A stretch of DNA of 19,933 nucleotides from an uncultured Gluconobacter sp. (GTDB lineage Bacteria; Pseudomonadota; Alphaproteobacteria; Acetobacterales; Acetobacteraceae), in contig CALFLO010000160.1 in NCBI GenBank assembly GCA_937880175.1, positions 1 to 19,933 of the forward strand. Direction: 5' to 3'. Shown here in pieces: positions 13,835-19,933 of this stretch; the first letter of the stretch is position 1, and every line of letters begins with the position of its first letter. The notes under the pieces were generated by a model, which saw nothing but the letters and a program-made list of their open reading frames with translations, did not search any database and was not told the origin of the DNA. The translations under genes were made by a program, and so were the position numbers.

Positions 13835-15226
13835 ATGGCTTATGCTACGATCAATCCCTATACCGGTGAGACGCTCAAGACTTTCCCGGACGCAACCGAC
13901 CAGGAAGTCCAGACCGCGCTGACCGAAGCCTATGATGCGTTCAAGAGCTGGCGTCACACGCCGTTCGCCGAGCGTGCGAAGATCATGACGGCAGCCGCCA
14001 ACATCCTTCGCCGCGACATCGACAAGTATTCCAAGCTTCTGACGCTCGAAATGGGCAAGATCTATGCCGAAGCCAAGGCAGAGACGATCCTGTCCGCCGA
14101 GATCTTCGAATATTACGCCAAGCACGCTGAAGAGCTGCTGAAGGCCGAGAAGCTGCCGGTTGCCGATCCGAAGTCCGGCGACGCCGTCCTGATCCACCAG
14201 CCGCAGGGCATCGTGTTCGCGATCGAGCCGTGGAACTTCCCGTTCTACCAGATTGCCCGCATCATCGCGCCGCAGCTTTCCGCCGGTAACACCGTCATCC
14301 TCAAGCACGCATCCAACGTGCCGCAGTGTGCGGCTGCGTTCGACGAGCTGATGAAGGAAGCCGGACTGCCGAAGGGTGGCTTCCGCAACCTGTACGCGGC
14401 CCGTCATCACACCGAGACGATCCTCAAGGACCCGCGCGTCTGTGGCGTGGCCCTGACGGGTTCCGAAGGCGCAGGCGCCGTTGTGGCCGGAATTGCGGCA
14501 CAGGCCCTGAAGAAGTCTACGATGGAGCTCGGCGGTTCTGACGCGTTCCTGGTTCTGGACGATGCGGATCTGGAAAAGACCGCCAAGTGGGCTGCTTTCG
14601 GCCGTCACTGGAATGCCGGTCAGGTCTGTGTTTCCGCCAAGCGTCTGATTGTGGCGGATGCCGTCTATGACCGCTTCCTGGAGCTGTACAAGGCGGAAGT
14701 TCTCAAGCTGAAGGCTGGCGATCCGATGGATCCGTCCACCACGCTGGCACCGCTGTCCTCGCAGAAGGCTGCGGACGATCTGAAGGCTCAGGTCGAGGAA
14801 GCCAAGAAGCATGGTGCGGTTGTCGAGGCCATTGGCCCGTCAGTGCCGGAGAAGGGTGCGTTCTTCCAGCCGCTGCTGATGACCAACCTGCACGAGAACA
14901 ATGAAGCCCGCCTGTGGGAGTTCTTCGGTCCGGTGACGCAGCTCTATCGCGCCAAGGACGATGCGGACGCCATCCGTATCGCCAATGACTCGCCGTTCGG
15001 TCTGGGTGGTTCGGTCTTCACGAAGGACATCAAGCGCGGCGTAAAGGTTGCCGAGCAGATCTATACGGGCATGGTCTATATCAACCATCCGACGATGGTG
15101 AAGGCTGATCTGCCGTTCGGTGGCGTGGCCCGTTCGGGCTATGGCCGCGAGCTAATTGGTCTGGGCATCAAGGAATTCGTCAATCACAAGCTGATCGACG
15201 TTGTTGATATCGACGCACCGTTCTGA
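13835..15226 (+). CDS. NAD(P)-dependent succinate-semialdehyde dehydrogenase (YneI/Sad type)
   Basis: A 463-residue soluble aldehyde dehydrogenase closest in length and sequence style to E. coli Sad/YneI, which oxidises succinate semialdehyde to succinate. Catalytic residues are visible: Asn134 in EPWNFPFYQ, Lys157 (cofactor binding), Glu231 in MELGGSDAF and nucleophile Cys265 in AGQVCVSAKR. The C-terminal PFGGVARSGYGRELG-like region is standard. In Gluconobacter, which is known to lack a complete TCA cycle, such an enzyme could provide succinate from 2-oxoglutarate via succinate semialdehyde (inference). A general aliphatic or glycolaldehyde substrate is an alternative. Codon use is more biased to C/G-ending preferred codons (AAG, GTC, CTG) than in nadE, suggesting higher expression. 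A strong terminator follows. Confidence 0.88.
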   Translation: MAYATINPYTGETLKTFPDATDQEVQTALTEAYDAFKSWRHTPFAERAKIMTAAANILRRDIDKYSKLLTLEMGKIYAEAKAETILSAEIFEYYAKHAEELLKAEKLPVADPKSGDAVLIHQPQGIVFAIEPWNFPFYQIARIIAPQLSAGNTVILKHASNVPQCAAAFDELMKEAGLPKGGFRNLYAARHHTETILKDPRVCGVALTGSEGAGAVVAGIAAQALKKSTMELGGSDAFLVLDDADLEKTAKWAAFGRHWNAGQVCVSAKRLIVADAVYDRFLELYKAEVLKLKAGDPMDPSTTLAPLSSQKAADDLKAQVEEAKKHGAVVEAIGPSVPEKGAFFQPLLMTNLHENNEARLWEFFGPVTQLYRAKDDADAIRIANDSPFGLGGSVFTKDIKRGVKVAEQIYTGMVYINHPTMVKADLPFGGVARSGYGRELIGLGIKEFVNHKLIDVVDIDAPF

Positions 15227-15237
15227 TTGAGGCGTAT

Positions 15238-15258
15238 CGGGCTTCCCTGTGAAGCCCG
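15238..15258 (+). other. Hairpin after aldehyde dehydrogenase gene
   Basis: CGGGCTTC (15238-15245), loop CCTGT, GAAGCCCG (15251-15258): a perfect 8-bp stem 12 bases after the stop codon. It lacks a T-run and is followed 20 bases later by the true terminator. It may protect the 3' end of the mRNA. Confidence 0.5.
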
Positions 15259-15278
15259 GTTCGATCTTTCAGGTCATG

Positions 15279-15318
15279 AAAAACCCGCTTCCGGATCAGT
15301 CCGGGAGCGGGTTTTTTT
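15279..15318. terminator. Strong bidirectional intrinsic terminator
   Basis: AAAAACCCGCT-t-CCGGA (15279-15295), loop TCAG, TCCGG-g-AGCGGG (15300-15311) and seven T (15312-15318). The A-run on the left gives a T-run on the minus strand. It therefore serves both the aldehyde dehydrogenase gene and the convergent glycosyltransferase gene that ends at 15339. Confidence 0.93.
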
Positions 15319-15338
15319 ATGGCTGGTCTGGAAAGGGC

Positions 15339-18209
15339 TCAGTTTTTCCGGGGTCTGGCCCGTTCGGCGCTGAGACGGATCCAGGGGTGTCTGGCCTGAA
15401 CGAATGCCACGACGCGGGCCTTGTGCGCGTCCTTTTCAGTGGAGGCGTTCGTCATGGAGGTCTCGTGCTGGCGGTAATCGGCAAGGACCTGCGGGACGTG
15501 ATGGCCGGGAAGGCCGCGCTCCGCCAGCGAGCACCACAGGTCGAAGTCCTCCCAGCCCATTGCTTCACGTGAAACATAATAGCCGCCCACCGCAGCCCAG
15601 GCCCATTTGGTGACCATGGCCATGGCGTCGATCCTGTTCCCGGAGACGAGAGAGAGCGGATTGAAAGGCAGGTCTCCCAGAAGTTCGGGCGTGCCTGGCA
15701 GATGATGGGTGTCGGCGCTCATATCCATCAACACAGGCCCATGTTCGTTGAAGCATGCGATGAGCGGATAGGCATAGGCCGTGCCGTCACTCATGGAGTC
15801 CAGAAGCGTTTCGCAGGCTTCGGGACGCAGGGTGTTGTCGGCGTCCAGCTGCATGACATGGACAGTTTCGGCTGCATCCATGCCAATGTTCCGCGCACCG
15901 CCCAGTCCGGCGTTGGCAATGGACTGGCGCAGGATCAGGCGGTTGAAGCGGTCGCAATGCCGCTCCATCCAGGTACGGGCCAGAGAGACCGAGCCATCGG
16001 ATGATCCGTCATCCACAACAATCAGATCCAGTACGGGCAGGGTCTGCGCCGCGACGGATTCCAGCGCGTCGAGGAGATGCGCCTCGTAATTATAGGACGT
16101 GATGACAACGGTGACCGGGGCGTCGCCCAGCGCGTCGTGAAGAAAAAGGGTGTGGCTGGTCGGAATGACAGGCAGGGCTGGCGGCGCAAGGCGGTCTCTG
16201 GCCAAGCGTGTTTCCCCGGCGAGGGCCGCGGCCTCATCGCCGGACATGGAGTTCAGGGCGAGCTTCATGCGCCGGGCCTGCGCCTGCGGGCCGAACGGCC
16301 ACAGCACAGCGTGATAGGCATCCCGCGCCATGCGGACGCGTCGTTCCGGATTGTCGATCAGTTCGATCAGCGCATCGTGCCAGTCCGTCGGGCTGTCGGC
16401 CAGAAAGCCGGTTTCGCCGTGGCGGATCACGCGCTGGAACGGGCCGGTTGGTGAAGCGATCGTTGCCGCGCCCGACAGCGCCGCCTCGAAGAACTTGATC
16501 TCGCTCTTGGCTTCACAGAAGACGTTTCCCGTCTCCAGCGGGGCGATGGAGATGTCGAACCGTGCGAACTCGTCCTGCAGGTCCTCAAGGGGAACCATGT
16601 CCCGCCACTCGATCTGGTCCTGTACGGGGATCAGACTGGGAAACTCTTCCATAAGCAGAATGGGGCGGTGCGTGGCAGGTTCGCGGAACAGCACAAGACG
16701 TGCCTGCGGGCGCTGGCGCAGGATTTCCGCGATGGTGGGGCAAATGGGGGCGAAGTCCCGCTGATGGGTGCGCGACCCCGTGGCGTATCCGATGCGCACC
16801 AGACCATCGCCGATGTTGATGCGACCGGGTTCGCCCCGCATGCGCAGCGCCATGCGGGCCTGTTGCAGGTTGTGCATGTCATAGATGTTCGGCAGCAGGT
16901 GAACGACAGGCCGCAGGCTGTGCATGGCAAAGACCAGCTCCGCCGTGGTGGTTGAACCCTGATCGCAGCGCAGAAAAGTACGGCGCATTTCCGAAAAGCA
17001 CCGCTCGATCCGGTCTTCCGTGGCGCCGATCGAGCGGATGCCGTCAATCATGTCGACGCGGGCATAATGGGGCACGAAGACAATATCGTCCGCATCGAAG
17101 ACGGTCACGACGTTCTCTGCTTCGGCAAGATCGAAGATCGTACTGACATGGCCACTATATTCGACACGCCAGAAGACCATGACGTCTGCCCAGCGAATAT
17201 CGTCATAGCCGACCGAGGCGCAGGGCTGGACCCGGGCTTCAAAGCCGGCATCCCGGGCCGCAGCGGCATTGCGATGGCAGCGGTACAGCACACCGGGCGT
17301 ATCGGGTTCGCCTGCAACAAAAAGGACGCGGCGGACGGCAAAGGGCGCCGGGGCCGGTGGTGCGCTCTCTATGGGGGCGTTTTCTTCCCGAGCTGGAATG
17401 CTGGTCTGAGGAGGAGTTGGACGGATGGCGCGCTTCAGGCGTCGGTAAGCGCGGAACCAGACGGGAGGAATCGGCGCAGGCTCGACATCTGGGGGAGGCA
17501 TGATCTGCTGCTGGGCTGGCTGATCTGCCTGTTCAGGTGTGGATGATTGGGATGGCATCTGTGTGGCTCTGCTGGAGAGCGTGCGGAGGGATACTCGCAG
17601 ATCCTGAATGGTCTGGGTTTTTTCGAGTGATTCCCGCCGGAGATCCTCTTCCCGGCTCCTCAGAAGGCGTGTTTTCCGATTTTCATCGAGAAGCAGTCTG
17701 ATCTGCCCGCAGAGCCTGAGGCTCTTTGGTGCCCCGGACATCAGTAGATTCAGGAATGGCGAACCGCCTGCCTGAGTCAGGGCACTGTCCTGCGTCAGTG
17801 CGACTGCACCTGCGAGGCAGTGGGGCCCGAACTGGATCACCGGAACCGAAGACGGACTTGCTGGCGCGTCTTCGGTAATACGACACAGCAGGGGCAGGTG
17901 TGTGTCATCGTCCCGCGACGTCTGGGAGACGAACCGGATATCCGTGTCCGGAAAATGCTTCTCCAGCATCGCGCGAAGGGGGTGGCGTGTCTGGGTATAG
18001 AGCCCGGGCGAGCATTCGATTCTGGCGGTGGTAAGAGCTTTCTCTTCGGTCAACACCATTGCCAGCCAGGAAATCAACAGAATGTGATCCGTGAGGAACT
18101 GGGAGTTGTCGGTGTCTGATGCGTCCGAGGCCAGCAGGAGCGCCAGGGATGCAAGATGATGGTCAGCCGTCAGCGGGGGGGGCAGCGAAGCGGAGGTAGG
18201 GAAATTCAC
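15339..18209 (-). CDS. Two-domain glycosyltransferase (GT4-like plus GT2)
   Basis: A 956-residue soluble protein with two glycosyltransferase domains. Residues 1-170 are unrecognised. A charged coiled coil spans about 170-214, then a Pro/Gln-rich linker to about 290. A GT4-like GT-B domain (about 293-650) shows YATGSRTHQRDF (475-486) and CEAKSEIKFFEA (565-576), the sugar-nucleotide E-x7-E type region. A GT-A/GT2 domain (about 697-940) shows VITSYNYEAHLLDALES, VVDDGSSDGS (around 731), QLDADN (around 787-792) and GWEDFD (887-892). No signal peptide or membrane helix is seen, so it acts in the cytoplasm. The start is GTG 18209 with only a weak AGG upstream. It is divergent from the RTX-like gene, so glycosylation of that protein or of a cell-surface polysaccharide is plausible, but neither is shown. 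Confidence 0.85.
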   Translation of the reverse strand: MNFPTSASLPPPLTADHHLASLALLLASDASDTDNSQFLTDHILLISWLAMVLTEEKALTTARIECSPGLYTQTRHPLRAMLEKHFPDTDIRFVSQTSRDDDTHLPLLCRITEDAPASPSSVPVIQFGPHCLAGAVALTQDSALTQAGGSPFLNLLMSGAPKSLRLCGQIRLLLDENRKTRLLRSREEDLRRESLEKTQTIQDLRVSLRTLSSRATQMPSQSSTPEQADQPAQQQIMPPPDVEPAPIPPVWFRAYRRLKRAIRPTPPQTSIPAREENAPIESAPPAPAPFAVRRVLFVAGEPDTPGVLYRCHRNAAAARDAGFEARVQPCASVGYDDIRWADVMVFWRVEYSGHVSTIFDLAEAENVVTVFDADDIVFVPHYARVDMIDGIRSIGATEDRIERCFSEMRRTFLRCDQGSTTTAELVFAMHSLRPVVHLLPNIYDMHNLQQARMALRMRGEPGRINIGDGLVRIGYATGSRTHQRDFAPICPTIAEILRQRPQARLVLFREPATHRPILLMEEFPSLIPVQDQIEWRDMVPLEDLQDEFARFDISIAPLETGNVFCEAKSEIKFFEAALSGAATIASPTGPFQRVIRHGETGFLADSPTDWHDALIELIDNPERRVRMARDAYHAVLWPFGPQAQARRMKLALNSMSGDEAAALAGETRLARDRLAPPALPVIPTSHTLFLHDALGDAPVTVVITSYNYEAHLLDALESVAAQTLPVLDLIVVDDGSSDGSVSLARTWMERHCDRFNRLILRQSIANAGLGGARNIGMDAAETVHVMQLDADNTLRPEACETLLDSMSDGTAYAYPLIACFNEHGPVLMDMSADTHHLPGTPELLGDLPFNPLSLVSGNRIDAMAMVTKWAWAAVGGYYVSREAMGWEDFDLWCSLAERGLPGHHVPQVLADYRQHETSMTNASTEKDAHKARVVAFVQARHPWIRLSAERARPRKN

Positions 18210-18321
18210 GAATGAGCCTGTCGGGATCGGTGTGTCTGTTGAAGGTGGCTTGTTTCAGGGAAACTGAAGTCCAGTCTGGTATGCCATCACGCAATAGTGG
18301 TAATATTTATTTCTTGTGAAA

Positions 18322-18351
18322 TTAACATTAACGGAACTTTTTTGATATAAA
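18322..18351 (+). promoter_or_regulatory. Candidate sigma70 promoter for RTX-like gene
   Basis: TTAACA (18322-18327), 18-base spacer, TATAAA (18346-18351); each box matches five of six consensus positions. The surroundings are AT-rich. Predicted transcription from about 18358 gives an untranslated leader of about 235 bases. Confidence 0.55.
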
Positions 18352-18363
18352 AGGATTTGACTG

Positions 18364-18385
18364 AAGAGCCGGATCATCCGCTCTT
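18364..18385 (+). other. Bulged hairpin at start of RTX-like leader
   Basis: AAGAG-(C)-CGGA, loop TCA, TCCG-CTCTT: nine pairs with one bulged C, beginning within a few bases of the predicted transcript start. It is followed by TCCCGTTTTC. It may stabilise the 5' end of the mRNA or attenuate transcription. Confidence 0.4.
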
Positions 18386-18592
18386 TCCCGTTTTCATATA
18401 TTGAACACGGGGAACTCTTTGCCGGCATGGTCTTTCGAATCCTCAAGTGACGGATCATGATTCCCTGTATCGTGCGTAAAGTGGATTGCTTTTGATAATC
18501 TGGCTCTGATATATGCAAGACTCGTCGCTCGATCATTTGGGTGGTCCGAGGGCCGCCGGTGCGAGGCAACCTTTTTTTAGGAGTGCATGGTA

Positions 18593-19933
18593 ATGGCTAA
18601 CATTACTACAGTAGTTGGCGCCTCCGGCCAGACCTTCGTGGTCACGGTCAATGGTGGGCAGACCCAGCTTCTGGCTCAGCAGTATCAGACTGCTGTTTCC
18701 ACCCTCCACACGAGTGGTGGGCTTGATTCTTACGATCTGGTTCCGGGCGGTAACGCTGCTACGGGTTCCACCACGGGTCATGGCCTGATCAGTCAGGGCG
18801 GTGATTACACCGTTTCGGGCGCTACGACGCAGTATATCTCCGTTGGTAGCTATTCCACGACGGGTGAAGACACGCTGAATTCGGCTGTTACCCTGGATGT
18901 GTCCGGCAGCACGGCCAAGAACGTCAGCGTTCTCGCAGGCGACTGGGCTGGCGTGACCCTGAATGCAGGCAACCAGGATGGTCTGTTCATTGGTGGCGTT
19001 GGCAACAACACCTTCAAGGGCGGCAATTCCACGGGGAACTGGACCGTTGCCACGGGTGACGGCGACGACACCATCACGGGCACCAATGGTAACGACACCA
19101 TCAGCGCTGGCCTGGGCAAGAACCAGATCACGCTGGGCAGCGGCACGAACGTTGTTCGTTCCGAGGGTCAGGACACCATCGACGGCAAGACCGGTACTGA
19201 TACGGTCACGCTGCTCGGCGGTAGCTCGATGGTCACGCTGGGCGACAACGCAACGGTTTACGACACGACGTCGAACAACACCGTTTCGGGTGGCAACAAC
19301 AGCTTCATCACGGGTGGCAGCTCCAGCACCTACTTCTCGACCGGTGCCATCAGCACTGTCTCGGGTGGTCTGAACGACACCATTTCGGCTTCCACCGATA
19401 TCTGGCAGATCCGTGGTACGGCCAACTCGATCACCGCTTCGGGAGCTCTTACGTTCCTGAACGGTACAGGTGCAACGACCGTTTCCGCTGGTACGTCCAC
19501 GCTGTTCGGCGCTTCGGGTCTTGACCTGATGCTGGTCGGTGGGTCTTCGAGCTCCACCAACCTGTTCGTTGGTAATGAAGGCGACGAGACTGTTTCGGCT
19601 GCGTCTTCCAACGGTACGCTGCATGCCTTCGCAGGCAAGGGCAACGAAACCATCATCGGCGGTTCCTCTTCCGATACGCTGGTTGGCGGTTCGGGCGCAG
19701 CAACCCTCACGGGTGGTTCGGGCGCTGCAAACCTGTTCGCTCTGAACAAGGGCTCTGCTGGCGGTGACTACACGATCACCGATTTCGGTAGTGCAGCTGG
19801 CAACCTGATGGCTCTGTATCAGTACGGCCTTCAGAACAACAATGGTCTGGCAAGTGTCCTGTCGAGCGCAACGGTTGCTGGTGGTAACACCACGATCGAA
19901 CTGTCCGACAACTCCAAGATCACGTTCGTTGGT
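18593..19933 (+). CDS. RTX-like Gly/Thr/Ser-rich repeat protein, 3' truncated by window
   Basis: An open frame of 447 codons running off the right edge. The sequence is Gly/Thr/Ser/Asn/Asp-rich, has no Cys, and I count only seven Lys and two Arg. RTX-like nonapeptides are visible: GDGDDTITG (155-163), TNGNDTISA (164-172), GKGNETIIGG (348-357) and the run LVGGSGAATLTGGSGAANL. A TITDFG segment and a final TTIELSDNSKITFVG resemble the C-terminal end of type I secreted RTX proteins, so little may be missing unless another domain follows. There is no N-terminal signal peptide, consistent with type I secretion. GGAG lies 9 bases before ATG 18593 and only 3 before ATG 18587, so 18593 is preferred. 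Codon use is strongly biased, suggesting high expression. Adhesin, S-layer-like or biofilm matrix roles are all possible. Confidence 0.85.
   Translation, partial: MANITTVVGASGQTFVVTVNGGQTQLLAQQYQTAVSTLHTSGGLDSYDLVPGGNAATGSTTGHGLISQGGDYTVSGATTQYISVGSYSTTGEDTLNSAVTLDVSGSTAKNVSVLAGDWAGVTLNAGNQDGLFIGGVGNNTFKGGNSTGNWTVATGDGDDTITGTNGNDTISAGLGKNQITLGSGTNVVRSEGQDTIDGKTGTDTVTLLGGSSMVTLGDNATVYDTTSNNTVSGGNNSFITGGSSSTYFSTGAISTVSGGLNDTISASTDIWQIRGTANSITASGALTFLNGTGATTVSAGTSTLFGASGLDLMLVGGSSSSTNLFVGNEGDETVSAASSNGTLHAFAGKGNETIIGGSSSDTLVGGSGAATLTGGSGAANLFALNKGSAGGDYTITDFGSAAGNLMALYQYGLQNNNGLASVLSSATVAGGNTTIELSDNSKITFVG

Larger units (their letters stand above)
18210..18592. other. 383-bp AT-rich divergent intergenic region
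   Basis: No convincing gene on either strand; a 104-codon minus-strand frame here has no Shine-Dalgarno and no coding-like composition. It is much richer in AT than its surroundings, especially 18295-18420. It holds a good plus-strand promoter candidate, a bulged hairpin at 18364-18385 and a T7 tract directly before the Shine-Dalgarno of the RTX-like gene. A small inverted repeat TTCAG-N5-CTGAA (18254-18268) lies 45-60 bases before the glycosyltransferase start. Confidence 0.7.

Noticed and set aside
13721..14812. 363-codon minus-strand frame inside the aldehyde dehydrogenase gene
   Set aside because: It lies antisense to a fully conserved enzyme with intact catalytic residues, and no Shine-Dalgarno or protein motif supports it.
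18533..19624. 363-codon minus-strand open frame antisense to the RTX-like gene
   Set aside because: Gly/Asn/Thr-rich repeats with biased codons on the plus strand leave few antisense stops. The antisense product is low-complexity, Arg/Thr/Gly/Val-rich and resembles no family.
1..19933. CRISPR array, tRNA, rRNA, insertion sequence or phage genes
   Set aside because: No regularly spaced direct repeats, cloverleaf, rRNA-like stretch, transposase or integrase motif was seen. The repeats in the RTX-like gene are coding and degenerate.

Overview
The window looks like the first 20 kb of a draft-assembly contig from an acetic acid bacterium, most likely Gluconobacter or a close Acetobacteraceae relative. 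Evidence for this is the high GC, the typically alphaproteobacterial split F0 operon (atpI-atpB-atpE-atpF'-atpF with no F1 genes), the DUF2155 protein and the gene mix. From memory only, the F0 genes and a YneI-type succinate-semialdehyde dehydrogenase lie close together in G. oxydans 621H; I could not check this. Bases 14-47 are an Illumina Nextera adapter remnant, so the left end is an assembly edge and not biology.

Layout. (1) 48-412: the contig edge, with one unrecognised partial ORF and an AT-rich hairpin. (2) 413-5396, minus strand: atpI, atpB, atpE, atpF' and atpF, followed 4 bp later by a family 2 glycosyltransferase and then an ArnT-like membrane glycosyltransferase. A TTGACA promoter candidate precedes atpI. 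(3) 5541-7064, minus: a protein resembling the C-terminal half of B12-dependent ribonucleotide reductase (NrdJ), apparently without the catalytic cysteines. (4) 7263-11330, plus: six tightly packed or overlapping genes, mlaD, an 80-aa conserved-looking ORF, a DUF2155 protein, otsB, otsA and dsbB. This reads as an envelope and trehalose operon. (5) 11340-11516, minus: a 58-codon DUF1328 membrane peptide with no ATG/GTG/TTG start but an ideal Shine-Dalgarno in front of an ACG codon. (6) 11709-15226, plus: glutamine-dependent NAD synthetase, behind a leader with two hairpins, then an aldehyde dehydrogenase of the succinate-semialdehyde type with a strong terminator. (7) 15339-18209, minus: a 956-aa protein with two fused glycosyltransferase domains. 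(8) 18593 to the window end, plus: a Cys-free, Gly/Thr/Ser/Asn-rich RTX-like repeat protein, open at the right edge and expressed divergently from the glycosyltransferase.

How the genes fit together. Most of the window concerns membrane energetics and the envelope: proton-driven ATP synthesis, lipid-linked sugar transfer, phospholipid trafficking (MlaD), disulfide formation (DsbB) and osmoprotection (OtsAB). The two items I find most worth following are the degenerate NrdJ-like protein and the divergent pair of a two-domain glycosyltransferase with an RTX-like surface or secreted protein. I saw no tRNA, rRNA, CRISPR array, insertion sequence or complete mobile element.
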